Below are positions 7,754 to 17,004 of a stretch of 53,656 nt of DNA, piece after piece. The DNA lies in the NCBI GenBank assembly GCA_002304445.1, contig NEVA01000008.1, forward strand, positions 1 through 53,656, read 5' to 3'. The notes beneath the pieces were generated by a model. It ran no database searches. It had not been told where the DNA came from and saw only the letters and a list, made by a program, of their open reading frames with translations. Numbering within the stretch: the first letter of the stretch is position 1; each line of letters begins with the position of its first letter. The position numbers and the translations under genes are program-made. The DNA is from Opitutia bacterium Tous-C4FEB. Lineage in GTDB: Bacteria; Verrucomicrobiota; Verrucomicrobiia; Opitutales; Opitutaceae.

Positions 7754-9079
7754 TCACTGCCGCGCGCCCAGCGGGGCCGTCACCGCCCCGCGCCCCGCCC
7801 GCACCAACTCGCGCCGCAACCAGTCGAGCGCCGCGTTCACCGCCCGCACTTTGACCGTCGTGCGCGGTCCGGGATAGCTCAGCTTTTTCGACCACACGCC
7901 GTGTGGCGCATGCAGCGCCAAATAAAACGTCCCCACGGGATTCTCCGCCGTCCCGCCGCAGGGACCGGCAAATCCCGTGATCGCGATCCCGTAATCCGCC
8001 CCGAGGATCTCCGCGGCGCCCGTAGCCATGGCGACGGCGTTTTCCGCGCTCACCGCCCCGTGCTGCGCGAGCAGGCACTCCGGCACATCGAGCAACTGCA
8101 TCTTGGACTCGTTGGAATAGCACACCACTCCGCCCGAGAAAAATTTGGACGCACCGCAAATGTCCGTAAACGAGTTTGCCAGCAACCCGCCGCTCGCCGT
8201 CTCCGCGCACGCGAGCGTCTTCTCCTGCCCCCGCAACAGATCCGCACACACCCGCGCCAGCGGGTCGTGCCCGTAGCAGACAAAATCTTCGCCCAACAGC
8301 GCCGCGCATTCCTCCGCGACCGCGTGCAGCCGCAGGTCATCCAACTGCCCGGTCGGCGAGCTCAACCGGCAATCGACATGGCCCGAGTGCGCGCAAAACG
8401 CGATGCTCAGCGCCGCCCCGAAACGGTCAAAGATCGGCTGCAGCTTCGTCTCGAGCGCGCTCTCGCCCACGCCCGACGTGCGGATCTGCACATAGGCCTC
8501 GCGCTCGGTCAGCAAGCCCCGCGCCGCCAGCCGTGGCACGACTTGCTCGGTGAACATCGGTTGCAACTCGTTCGGCGGTCCGGGCAACATCACCAGAATC
8601 TTCCCGTCCTGCTCCACCCAGAGACCCGGCGCCGTGCCGTTAGCGTTGATCAACACTTCGCCTCGCTCGAAAACCTGCGCCTGCTTGAGATTGTTCGGCG
8701 TCATCTTGCGGCCCAGGCGCTCGAACCGCGCCTCGATGCTCGCTTCGACCTCGGCGTTGCGCACGAGTTTTTGCCCCAACACCTCCGCAATGCACTCGCG
8801 CGTGCGGTCGTCGCACGTCGGCCCGAGCCCCCCCGTCGTGATCACCACATCCGCCCGCGACCAACTCTCGCGGAACTGCGCCACAATCGCATCGGCCTCG
8901 TCGGTGATGGTGATGTTTCGCCGGAGCGTCACTCCCCGCCGCCCAAGCTGCGCACCGACGAAGGTGAGATGACCGTTGGCCGTCAGGCCCAACAGCAGTT
9001 CGTCCCCAAGCGTGAGGAGCTCGTAATAGAGTTGGGCGACGGGTTTGGAGGCGGCGGAGGAGTTGCTGGATGAAACCAT
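7754..9079 (-). CDS. cinA: CinA family protein: molybdopterin-binding-like domain plus nicotinamide-nucleotide amidohydrolase domain
   Basis: The 441-residue protein has the standard CinA layout. The N-terminal MoaB/MogA-like domain shows GDELLLG and TTGGLGPTCDDRTRE near residues 23-110. The C-terminal domain, from about residue 270, shows CAETASGGLLANSFTDICG, YSNESKMQLL and ITGFAGPCGGTAENPVGTF, which belong to the PncC-type amidohydrolase that deamidates nicotinamide mononucleotide. The likely role is pyridine nucleotide repair, with the N-terminal domain possibly acting as an ADP-ribose pyrophosphatase. It is divergent from uvrC with only 36 bases between the start codons, so promoters must overlap or lie within the genes. 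Confidence 0.94.
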   Translation of the reverse strand: MVSSSNSSAASKPVAQLYYELLTLGDELLLGLTANGHLTFVGAQLGRRGVTLRRNITITDEADAIVAQFRESWSRADVVITTGGLGPTCDDRTRECIAEVLGQKLVRNAEVEASIEARFERLGRKMTPNNLKQAQVFERGEVLINANGTAPGLWVEQDGKILVMLPGPPNELQPMFTEQVVPRLAARGLLTEREAYVQIRTSGVGESALETKLQPIFDRFGAALSIAFCAHSGHVDCRLSSPTGQLDDLRLHAVAEECAALLGEDFVCYGHDPLARVCADLLRGQEKTLACAETASGGLLANSFTDICGASKFFSGGVVCYSNESKMQLLDVPECLLAQHGAVSAENAVAMATGAAEILGADYGIAITGFAGPCGGTAENPVGTFYLALHAPHGVWSKKLSYPGPRTTVKVRAVNAALDWLRRELVRAGRGAVTAPLGARQ

Positions 9080-9115
9080 ACTTGCGAGATCCGACGTAAG
9101 GCGGATTCTCCGAAA

Positions 9116-10663
9116 ATGCCAACCGGCGAAACCGTAAATCTAAAAGAGAAGGTCCGCCATCTCTCCGACAAGCCCGGCGTCTACCTCATGAAGGACCGCC
9201 TCGGCCGCATCATTTACGTCGGGAAGGCCAAAAATTTAAAAAAACGCGTCTCCACCTATTTTACGCCGTCACGCGCGATGACGTGGCACCCGAAAATTCG
9301 CGCGCTCATCGAGATGATCGCCGACTTCGATGTGCACGAAGTGAAGTCCGAACCCGAGGCCCTCATCCTCGAGGGCAAGCTGATCAAGCAGTGGAAACCG
9401 AAATACAACACCGACTTCACCGACGACAAACGCTTCCTCCTCGTCCGCGTCGATCTGGCCGAAGAACTCCCGCGCTTCCGCCTCACCCGCTTTAAAAAGG
9501 AAGATCGCTCCCGCTATTTCGGCCCCTTCGCCCACAGCGGACTCCTGCGCAAATCGCTCGCCCAGATGCGCCGCCAGTTCGGCATTCTGCTCGGCGATGC
9601 CACCCCGCAGAAACGCCCCGACGGCTCCTGGCAACTCTACGACGACGTGCGCCAGGAACTCTACGGTTTCGAAAACACCGTCACGCCCGACGCCTACCGC
9701 GCCCGCGTGGACGACGCCTGCACCTTCCTCGAAGGCAAGTCCCGCGAATGGCTCGAAACCCTCCGCGCCGAAATGCTCGCCGCCGCCGAAAAACAACAGT
9801 TCGAAAAAGCCGCCGAGCTCCGCGATATCGTCTTCGCCCTCGGCAAGACCCTCGCGAAAACCCGCAACTTCGAGCGCACCGATCCCACCCAGGCGCTCCC
9901 CGATGCGAGCACCGAAACCCTGCGGCTGCTCGGCGAGGCCCTCGCGCTCAAATCCCCGCCGCGCACGTTGGAGTGCTTCGATATCTCCCATATTTCCGGC
10001 ACCTTCGTCGTCGCCTCGATGGTCGCGTTTTCCGACGGCCGCCCCGACAAGGACAACTACCGGCGTTTTCAGATCAAAAGCTTCATGGGCAACGACGATT
10101 TCCGCGCGATGGAGGAAGTCGTCGGCCGCCGCTACCGCCGCCTCCGCGACGAGGGCAAACCGCTGCCCGATCTCGTCGTGATCGACGGCGGTCGCGGCCA
10201 GATCGGCGCCGCGCTCAAAGCCTTCGTCGCCCTCGATCTCGAGCCGCCCCCGCTCATCGGCCTCGCGAAAAAACACGAGACGATCATCTTCCCCGACGCC
10301 CGCCCGCCGCTGAATCTCTCGCTGCATTCACCCGCGCTCAACTTGCTCCAGCGCCTGCGCGACGAAGCCCACCGCTTCGCCAACACCTACAACGCCGATC
10401 TCCGTTCGCGTAAAATCCGCGAGAGCGTGCTCGACGATTTTCCGGGGCTCGGCGCCGTCCGCCGGGCGGCGCTGCTCGCTCATTTTGGCGACATCGAGAA
10501 ACTCCGCGCCGCACCCAGCGAAGCCATCGCCGAAGTCCCCGGCTTCGGTGGCAAACTGGCCGCCGAGCTGCACGCGTTTCTCCACCGCGCCGCGCCCGCC
10601 ACGTCCTCTTTCCCGGCTTCACTACCAGCTCCGGATTCAGAGGTGAAATCCGTGGTGAACTAA
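9116..10663 (+). CDS. uvrC: Excinuclease ABC subunit C
   Basis: UvrC makes both incisions in nucleotide excision repair. The 515-residue protein shows a GIY-YIG nuclease domain (GVYLMKDRLGRIIYVGKAKN, residues about 22-41), a UVR motif (EKQQFEKAAELRDIVFAL, about 230-250) that binds UvrB, the RNase H-like second nuclease (ECFDISHISG and VVIDGGRGQI), and C-terminal helix-hairpin-helix repeats (DDFPGLGAVRRAALLAHFG, then IAEVPGFGGKLA). It is about 90 residues shorter than E. coli UvrC, mostly in the linker regions, while every catalytic module is kept. It ends 227 bases before cas3 on the same strand. Confidence 0.95.
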   Translation: MPTGETVNLKEKVRHLSDKPGVYLMKDRLGRIIYVGKAKNLKKRVSTYFTPSRAMTWHPKIRALIEMIADFDVHEVKSEPEALILEGKLIKQWKPKYNTDFTDDKRFLLVRVDLAEELPRFRLTRFKKEDRSRYFGPFAHSGLLRKSLAQMRRQFGILLGDATPQKRPDGSWQLYDDVRQELYGFENTVTPDAYRARVDDACTFLEGKSREWLETLRAEMLAAAEKQQFEKAAELRDIVFALGKTLAKTRNFERTDPTQALPDASTETLRLLGEALALKSPPRTLECFDISHISGTFVVASMVAFSDGRPDKDNYRRFQIKSFMGNDDFRAMEEVVGRRYRRLRDEGKPLPDLVVIDGGRGQIGAALKAFVALDLEPPPLIGLAKKHETIIFPDARPPLNLSLHSPALNLLQRLRDEAHRFANTYNADLRSRKIRESVLDDFPGLGAVRRAALLAHFGDIEKLRAAPSEAIAEVPGFGGKLAAELHAFLHRAAPATSSFPASLPAPDSEVKSVVN

Positions 10664-10803
10664 ATTCTGCGTTTCCGCCGCCAGGCCAACGGATCGACGA
10701 CCTCGAAAAAAACGAAGCCGGAAACACCCCCGCGATTTCCGCCAAAAACCGGTTGCCTCGGTCGGATGCGCCCGCCTCGCTCCGAACTGCGCCACCCCCG
10801 CCC

Positions 10804-10826
10804 GAAAATTTCCAAAAAAAATTTTC
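10804..10826. promoter_or_regulatory. AT-rich inverted repeat upstream of cas3
   Basis: GAAAATT at 10804-10810 and AATTTTC at 10820-10826 form a 7-bp inverted repeat around nine bases. It is an A/T block in otherwise GC-rich DNA about 65 bases before the cas3 start codon. It may be part of the cas promoter or a binding site for a nucleoid or regulator protein. No clear -35/-10 pair could be assigned. Confidence 0.4.
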
Positions 10827-10859
10827 CCTATCCCAGCCAATGTCCCACCCCCGTCGCTA

Positions 10860-10897
10860 AGATCATGCGCAATTCGACGCCCTTTTGCGCATGATCT
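10860..10897. promoter_or_regulatory. Perfect 13-bp inverted repeat covering the cas3 start codon
   Basis: AGATCATGCGCAA at 10860-10872 and TTGCGCATGATCT at 10885-10897 are exact reverse complements separated by 12 bases. The cas3 ATG (10891) lies inside the right arm. As DNA this has the size and symmetry of a dimeric repressor operator. As RNA it would fold into a 13-bp hairpin that hides the translation start. Either would place the whole cas operon under control at its first gene. No autoregulator gene was recognised beside it, although the Phd-like antitoxin in the operon is a conceivable partner. Confidence 0.6.
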
Positions 10898-13179
10898 ATC
10901 ACGCCCACACCGCCGACGGCCCCGACGGAAACCCCCTGCCCGAATCCTCCAAGAAATGGCAGCCGCTCCGCACGCATTTAGAGAACGTCGCCACCCTCGC
11001 CGCCAAATTCGCTGAGCCATTCAACGCCAGCACCGAAGCCCGTCTTGCCGGTTTGCTGCATGACCTCGGAAAATACCGCACCGAATTCCAATCCTACCTG
11101 CGCGGCGAACGCTCCAGCAGCACCGAGACCCAACACGCCATCTTTGGAGCCGCGTGGGCCGCCGACGAACTGCGCCATATTCCCTGCACCGCTCTCGCTA
11201 TCGCCGGCCACCACGCCGGCCTGCACAATCAATGTGACATCGAGGCCATGTGCGCCAAACGCGGCCTTCGCATCCCGGAAACCCTTCCAGTCCTCATCGC
11301 ACTGCTCGAAAGCGAACTCGGTCCGCTTCCTTCACTTCCCGCGCCGCCATCGTGGATTCACGACGAGCACTCCGCCGAGTTCTACACGCGCCTAATTTTC
11401 TCCTGCATCGTGGATGCTGATCGCCTCGACACCGCCCATTGGCCCGCGTCGCCACCAGCCGACACGCCGCTCGACGCCTCCACTTTACTCGCCGCCGTCC
11501 ACGCCGAACGCACCTATAAAACCACCAACGCCAAAAACCCAGGCAGCCCTCTGGCCGCTCTCCGTAACCGCATCTTCGACACCGCCCTCAAACGCGCCAC
11601 GCTCCCCACTGGCTTCTTCTCCCTCACCGTCCCCACCGGCGGCGGCAAGACGCTTGCTTCGATGGCCTTCGCTCTCGCCCACGCCCACACGCACGGCCTG
11701 CGCCGCATCATCGTCGTCATTCCCTACCTCTCAATCATCGAACAAAACGCCGCCGAGTATCGCCGCATTTTCGGCGCCGACGTCGTTCTAGAAAATCACT
11801 CGGGCGTCGCCCCCAATGACGATGCCGCCGAAGAGGAAAAATCTCGCCTCGAACTTGTCTCTGAAAATTGGGACGCCCCCGTCATTATCACCACCTCCGT
11901 CCAGTTTCTCGAATCCCTCTTCGCCGCCAGCCCTTCACGCTGCCGTAAGCTCCACCGCATCCCGCGCTCTGTCGTCATCTTTGACGAAGTCCAAACACTG
12001 CCAGCCCACCTGCTCGCCCCTACTTTCAACGTTCTCCGCGAACTCGCCGCCAACTATGGCGCTAGCTTTGTTTTTAGCTCCGCCACCCAGCCCGCATTCC
12101 GCCGCTGCACCGCTCTGCCCGACGGTTTTCTCACCTCCGAACTGCGCGAGATCGCCCCGGCCCCTGACGAACTTTTCCGCGCTCTCCGTCGCGTCACCTA
12201 CCGCCTGCCCTCCCCCGACGAAACCTTCGACTGGCCCGCGCTCGCCACCCGCCTCGCCGCCACCTCGCAGGTGCTGTGCGTGCTCAACCTCACCCGCCAC
12301 GCACGAGAACTCTGGGACCAGCTCACCCAACACCTCCGCGACCTTCACGGGCCGAACCTCCCCGCCAACGAAGCCCCCATCCACCTCTCCTCTGCGATGT
12401 GCGCCCAGCATCGCCTCGACCTCATCGCCCGCATCAAGGAACGTCTTCGTCTCGACCAACCTTGCCGCGTCGTCTCCACCCAGATGATCGAGGCCGGTGT
12501 GGACGTTGATTTCCCCGAAGTCTGGCGCGCACTTGGCCCGCTCGATTCCATCGTTCAAGTCGCCGGTCGCTGCAACCGCGAAGGTCGCCGCCCGACCGGC
12601 ACCGTCCACGTCTTCAAACCCGCCGACCATAAACTCCCGCGTGGAGTCTACAGCTCCGCCTCCGATCAAGCCGCCATCACGCTCGCCGCCCTCGGCGACC
12701 CCGCAACCGCCGCCGAACACCTCGCCACTTCTTCTGACATTTTCTCCGGCTATTTCCAGTCGCTCTACCAAGTCGTCAACACCGACCACGCCAAACCCGG
12801 CGAGCCCACCATTCAGGAAGATCGCAGCTATCTCCGCTACCGCGAAGTCGCTCGAAAAGCCCGCGTCATCGAAGATTCCGGCACCCCTGTCATCATCTCC
12901 GGCGACCTGCGCGGGGGCCGATGGGCTGAGCCGCTCATCGCCGAACTCCGCACCCGTGTCCTTGCTCCTGGCCAGCGCCGTTTCGACCGAGATGATATTC
13001 GCCGCCTGCAGCGTTACATGGTCAACGTGAGGCATCACAAATTTCAGCTCCTCCTCGCCCGCCAGCTTATTCGCCCCCTCCTGCCCAACCTCGAACTCTA
13101 CGTTCTCGACACGGCCTGCTACCACCCAGCGCTCGGTCTCATCTTGGACAACCTCGCTCCCGACGACTTCCTTCTATGA
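10891..13179 (+). CDS. cas3: CRISPR-associated nuclease-helicase Cas3, type I-C
   Basis: Cas3 is recruited by the Cascade-crRNA complex and unwinds and degrades target DNA. The 762-residue product has the HD nuclease domain first (H29, H57-D58 in GLLHDLGKY, and AGHHAG at 105-110). The superfamily 2 helicase follows: Walker A TGGGKT at 249-254, the DEVQ box at 365-368, SAT at 397-399, and the motif VI block QVAGRCNREGR near 555. A TTG at 10885 is also in frame, but the ATG at 10891 is a stronger start. Both lie in a perfect inverted repeat. The stop overlaps the cas5 start in ATGA, so it heads a coupled operon. All catalytic motifs look intact. Confidence 0.96.
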   Translation: MIYHAHTADGPDGNPLPESSKKWQPLRTHLENVATLAAKFAEPFNASTEARLAGLLHDLGKYRTEFQSYLRGERSSSTETQHAIFGAAWAADELRHIPCTALAIAGHHAGLHNQCDIEAMCAKRGLRIPETLPVLIALLESELGPLPSLPAPPSWIHDEHSAEFYTRLIFSCIVDADRLDTAHWPASPPADTPLDASTLLAAVHAERTYKTTNAKNPGSPLAALRNRIFDTALKRATLPTGFFSLTVPTGGGKTLASMAFALAHAHTHGLRRIIVVIPYLSIIEQNAAEYRRIFGADVVLENHSGVAPNDDAAEEEKSRLELVSENWDAPVIITTSVQFLESLFAASPSRCRKLHRIPRSVVIFDEVQTLPAHLLAPTFNVLRELAANYGASFVFSSATQPAFRRCTALPDGFLTSELREIAPAPDELFRALRRVTYRLPSPDETFDWPALATRLAATSQVLCVLNLTRHARELWDQLTQHLRDLHGPNLPANEAPIHLSSAMCAQHRLDLIARIKERLRLDQPCRVVSTQMIEAGVDVDFPEVWRALGPLDSIVQVAGRCNREGRRPTGTVHVFKPADHKLPRGVYSSASDQAAITLAALGDPATAAEHLATSSDIFSGYFQSLYQVVNTDHAKPGEPTIQEDRSYLRYREVARKARVIEDSGTPVIISGDLRGGRWAEPLIAELRTRVLAPGQRRFDRDDIRRLQRYMVNVRHHKFQLLLARQLIRPLLPNLELYVLDTACYHPALGLILDNLAPDDFLL

Positions 13180-14042
13180 ACAATTCCAACCTCATCACCC
13201 TCCGCGTCTGGGGCGACTTCGCCTGCTTCACTCGACCCGAGATGAAAGTGGAGCGCGTCAGCTATCCCGTCATGACGCCCTCCGCCGCCCGCGGCATCCT
13301 CGAAGCCGTCTTCTGGGAACCGCAGATGTATTACCTCATCGACTCCATCCGCGTCGTAAAACGCGGCCAGTGGATTTCCATCCGCCGTAACGAAGTCACC
13401 CGCGTAATCAGCCTCGATAGCGCAAAGACTTGGATGCACTCGCCCGAGAAAACCTCACCCATCCAAGCCGGCGGCGGGGCCGAGGACGGCACCCAGCGCA
13501 ACATGCTCGCGCTGCAAGGCGTCGAATACCTCATCACCGCCGAGGTGCGCCTCACCCCGCTCTCTCAACCTCCTCGTGACAATCTCGCCAAATATCTCCG
13601 CGAAATCGAAGGCCGCGCTCGCGCTGGGAAATGTTTCCACCGCCCCGGCCTCGGAATGCGCGAATTCGCCGCCGATTTCGACTGGGAACCCGACGCCGAT
13701 GCCGCGCTCGCTCGCCGCGCCAGCGAACTCGACCAACCTATTCCCCAAGCCAATGAACCCCTCGGCCTCATGCTCTACGATCTCTTCGACCACCGCGCCC
13801 GCGCCGCCGGTTTCCGTTGGCTAACACCCGACGAAGAAGCCCGCCAAGTCGCCGACTTCGATCAAACTCTCACCGATCTAAAAAAAGGCGAGCAGACCAA
13901 AGCCCGCAAAGAATTCGCCTCGCAGCGTCTCCGCTCAACCGCTCCCGCGATCAAACCCGCGCCTCTGTTTTTCAACGCCACCCTGAAAAACGCCCGCCTC
14001 GACTGCCACCCCGACCGCGTCCTCGCCCAAGGAGGCAACTGA
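13176..14042 (+). CDS. cas5c: Cas5c (Cas5d) pre-crRNA endonuclease and Cascade subunit
   Basis: In type I-C systems, which lack Cas6, Cas5c cuts the repeat hairpin and stays bound to the 5' handle of the crRNA. The 288-residue protein shows the family start (LRVWGDFACFTRPEMKVERV), the block SYPVMTPSAARGILEAVFW, which forms the RAMP-type fold, and the later GKCFHRPGLGMREF with its conserved His and Gly-rich loop. Its start overlaps the cas3 stop by four bases. The array repeat has a stem and 11-nt 3' tail that match what this enzyme family is known to process. Confidence 0.95.
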   Translation: MNNSNLITLRVWGDFACFTRPEMKVERVSYPVMTPSAARGILEAVFWEPQMYYLIDSIRVVKRGQWISIRRNEVTRVISLDSAKTWMHSPEKTSPIQAGGGAEDGTQRNMLALQGVEYLITAEVRLTPLSQPPRDNLAKYLREIEGRARAGKCFHRPGLGMREFAADFDWEPDADAALARRASELDQPIPQANEPLGLMLYDLFDHRARAAGFRWLTPDEEARQVADFDQTLTDLKKGEQTKARKEFASQRLRSTAPAIKPAPLFFNATLKNARLDCHPDRVLAQGGN

Positions 14043-14044
14043 CC

Positions 14045-15949
14045 ATGCTCCTCAAACACCTCTACGATTTCGCCGTTTCGCGAAACTTGCTCGACGATCC
14101 GGCCTTTCGCCGAAACCAGCCCGTCCGTTGGATTATCCACCTCGACCGCACAGGGAAGCTCCTCGGGAATGGGCCACAACAGACAGAAGGGCCGCGCAAA
14201 AACAAGGGTCACGAATACGACGTGCCCAAGACCAGTCGCGCTACCAACTCAGGAACCGTCGCCGATTTTCTCGTCGATGACATAGGCGCGATTTTTCGCC
14301 TCTCGGGTGATCCGAGCGAAGAGCGGAACGAACGCGCGGCCGCAAAGCTCGCCGCAAAACACGAAGACTACTGGCGTCAGATAGTCGCCGCTCGCGAGAC
14401 GACAGGGGATCAACGTTTCGATGCACTCCTTACTTTTCGCGCCTCGTTGAGTGGCGCTGCGCCCGCATTTCTAGTTCCTGACGCCAAGAATACGGGATGG
14501 ATGGTCATAACTTCTAGCGGCGAAGAAATACCACTTGGCAGCGACATGCTTACCTTCGCCGTCGGCACTACGCTATTTCTCGACGACTCTATTCGTGAGC
14601 ATTGGCGCGGCGTTCACGCCAAAGAAACGTCCGACGCTGAAGGCGCGGCAGTCGTTGGCGCGTGTATCATCACTGGGCAAACAAACGTCGCGCTCGCACG
14701 CACACACACGCCAATGGTCACAGGTCTCCCAAAACCAGCGAAGGGAACGGGCGCGGGAGTTGTCGGCGTCGAGAGCGATGCTTTCCGTTCCTACGGCTTC
14801 GAGAAAGGCTACAACGCTCCTACCTCAATCATCGCGTCACGCGCCTACCTCCTCGCGCTTCAGTTCCTCTCTCGGAATCAAAATCACTGGCTGCCGCTCG
14901 GGCCGGCTTGGCTTTGCTTCTGGGCGGTCGAGAGCAAGGACGCTACCGATGTGTTCGCGCGCTTGTTAAGGAAACCCGATCCCCTGACAGTTCGAAAATT
15001 CTTCACGTCCCCTTGGGCGGGCCTCGAAAAACAGCCACCCGCATCGGACAAGTTTATCGCCGTCACGCTCAGCGCTGCTGGCCCGCGTATCGTCATCAAG
15101 GATTGGGTTCAAATGCCGCTCATCGAAGCCGCTGAGCATTTCAAAAATTGGTTCAATGACCTGACTCTAGAAAACGCTTCTGACGAATCCTCCGTAGCAG
15201 ATACGGGCGGCGAGGATGAGTTCGCACCGCTGGCCGTCCGGCGACTCGCAGGATGCACGGCTCCACTCACAAAGAAAGGGGGACGCTTTATCCCGGACTT
15301 CGACAAATTGCAGCCGGATGTTGTTACCCAGCTCTACCGCGCCGCCCTCGAAGGCACCGCGCCCTCGCTTTCGCTGCTCAAACCCATCCTCAACCAACTC
15401 CACTCCCGCCTCGTCCGAGACGACACCTACAACCTCCTCTACGACGAAAGTCGCTTCGCCCTCCTCAAGCTTATCCTCAACCGCCAACCCAATCGTTCCA
15501 TGAAAATCCAGCCCACCCTCACCGCCGACACCGAGGACGCCGCCTACAACTGCGGCCGCCTCCTTGCCATCCTCGCCGCCACCCAGGCCAAGGCCCACGA
15601 CTTCAAACTCGAAGGTGCCGGCGTCTCCGAGCGCTACTTCGGAACCGCCAGCGTTTCCCCGTCGAGCGTGCTTCCGCTGCTCATTCGCCTGAATCGCCAT
15701 CACCTAAATAAAATCCGCAAGTCTGAGCGCTTCGGCGGTCACGAGCGCTTTATCCAGGAGCAGATCGAAAGCGTGCTCGTGCTCTTCAAGCCTGCTCGCA
15801 CCGGCCTTCCGCCTACCTTCCCCCGCACGCTCGACTTCCAAGCCCAGGGTCGCTTCGCCATCGGCTTCTACCAACAACACGCCGCCGACGCGGCCGCCCG
15901 CCAAGCCAACAAAAAAGACCAAACTCCAGCCCTCGCCCCCGCCTCCTAA
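14045..15949 (+). CDS. cas8c: Cas8c (Csd1), large subunit of type I-C Cascade
   Basis: Cas8c is the large effector subunit that reads the PAM and contacts target DNA. The 634-residue protein starts MLLKHLYDFAV, followed by WIIHLDRTGKLLG, a typical Csd1 opening. The start at 14045 is backed by a good Shine-Dalgarno (GGAGG at 14031-14035) at the end of cas5c, two bases after its stop. The family is very divergent, so no catalytic motif is expected. Codon use changes inside the gene: about 14150-15330 uses many A/T-ending and G-ending codons unlike the C-ending ends of the same gene and its neighbours, hinting at recombination. Confidence 0.92.
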   Translation: MLLKHLYDFAVSRNLLDDPAFRRNQPVRWIIHLDRTGKLLGNGPQQTEGPRKNKGHEYDVPKTSRATNSGTVADFLVDDIGAIFRLSGDPSEERNERAAAKLAAKHEDYWRQIVAARETTGDQRFDALLTFRASLSGAAPAFLVPDAKNTGWMVITSSGEEIPLGSDMLTFAVGTTLFLDDSIREHWRGVHAKETSDAEGAAVVGACIITGQTNVALARTHTPMVTGLPKPAKGTGAGVVGVESDAFRSYGFEKGYNAPTSIIASRAYLLALQFLSRNQNHWLPLGPAWLCFWAVESKDATDVFARLLRKPDPLTVRKFFTSPWAGLEKQPPASDKFIAVTLSAAGPRIVIKDWVQMPLIEAAEHFKNWFNDLTLENASDESSVADTGGEDEFAPLAVRRLAGCTAPLTKKGGRFIPDFDKLQPDVVTQLYRAALEGTAPSLSLLKPILNQLHSRLVRDDTYNLLYDESRFALLKLILNRQPNRSMKIQPTLTADTEDAAYNCGRLLAILAATQAKAHDFKLEGAGVSERYFGTASVSPSSVLPLLIRLNRHHLNKIRKSERFGGHERFIQEQIESVLVLFKPARTGLPPTFPRTLDFQAQGRFAIGFYQQHAADAAARQANKKDQTPALAPAS

Positions 15950-15987
15950 TCTTCACCCACTTTTTCCACCATCCATCCCATCCAACT

Positions 15988-16983
15988 ATGAGCTCAAATA
16001 TCCTCACCAACCGTCACGATTTCCTCCTCCTCTTCGAAGTCACCAATGGCAACCCCAACGGCGACCCCGATGCTGGCAACATGCCGCGTCTCGATCCCAA
16101 CACCAATCGCGGTCTCGTTACCGACGTTTGCCTCAAACGCAAAGTCCGCAATTTCTTCGACCTTTTCCCACCCGCCCGCGTGAGCGACACCGCCAACGGC
16201 TACAACATCCTCATCAAGCAGGGTGCCGTGATCGAGACCGAGCAGAAGAAGAGTATCAAAGCAGCCGTCGAAAGCCTCCCAAAAGATGCTTCCGATTCGA
16301 AGAAAGCCGAGACCGCCAAAAACTGGCTCTGTCGCGAATTCTTCGACGTCCGCACTTTCGGCGGAGTGCTCTCCACCGGTGACGACGTGCTCAAAGGCTC
16401 CGCCTTCGGGCAAGTGCGCGGCCCTGTGCAGTTCACCTTTGGGCAATCGTTCCACGCCATCACGCCATTGGAAGTCACGATTACGCGTTGCGCCGTCACG
16501 AAGGAAGAAGACGCCAAAAAGGAGCGCACCATGGGCAACAAACACATCGTCCCCTACGGCCTCTACGCCGCCAAAGGCTACATCTCTCCCGCGTTCGCCG
16601 AAAAAACCGGCTTCACCGACGCCGACCTCGCGCTCCTCTTCCAAGCTCTCCTCTCCATGTTCGAGCACGACCGCTCCGCCGCCCGCGGCGAAATGATCGT
16701 GCGCGGCCTCTACGACTTCGAACACGTCGGCACCCAGCACGCCAACAACGCCGACCAAAACAAACGCGAAGCCCGCCTCGGCTGCGCTCACGCCCACATC
16801 CTTATCGAAGGCGTCAAAGTCGCGCTCTCCGACGAAGCCAAGGCCGCCGGCAAAACCTTCCCGGAATCATTTGCGGACTACGCGGTGAACAATACATGGA
16901 CCGCAGAGAATCTACCCAAAGGCATCAAACTCCACCTCCGCCACGTCGGCCCTGATGCCGCCATCGGCCCACGCCAAAGCTGA
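15988..16983 (+). CDS. cas7c: Cas7c (Csd2), Cascade backbone subunit
   Basis: The 331-residue Cas7 protein coats the crRNA spacer in several copies. It has the Csd2/Csh2 hallmark opening HDFLLLFEVTNGNPNGDPDA, then RGLVTDVCLKRKVRNFF, and later EHDRSAARGEM and LYDFEHVGTQHANNADQNK. It lies 38 bases after cas8c in the usual I-C order cas3-cas5-cas8c-cas7. In most I-C loci cas4 follows directly. Here a toxin-antitoxin module intervenes. Confidence 0.95.
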   Translation: MSSNILTNRHDFLLLFEVTNGNPNGDPDAGNMPRLDPNTNRGLVTDVCLKRKVRNFFDLFPPARVSDTANGYNILIKQGAVIETEQKKSIKAAVESLPKDASDSKKAETAKNWLCREFFDVRTFGGVLSTGDDVLKGSAFGQVRGPVQFTFGQSFHAITPLEVTITRCAVTKEEDAKKERTMGNKHIVPYGLYAAKGYISPAFAEKTGFTDADLALLFQALLSMFEHDRSAARGEMIVRGLYDFEHVGTQHANNADQNKREARLGCAHAHILIEGVKVALSDEAKAAGKTFPESFADYAVNNTWTAENLPKGIKLHLRHVGPDAAIGPRQS

Positions 16984-17004
16984 TCGCAGCCTCCCCCTCC
17001 CCCC

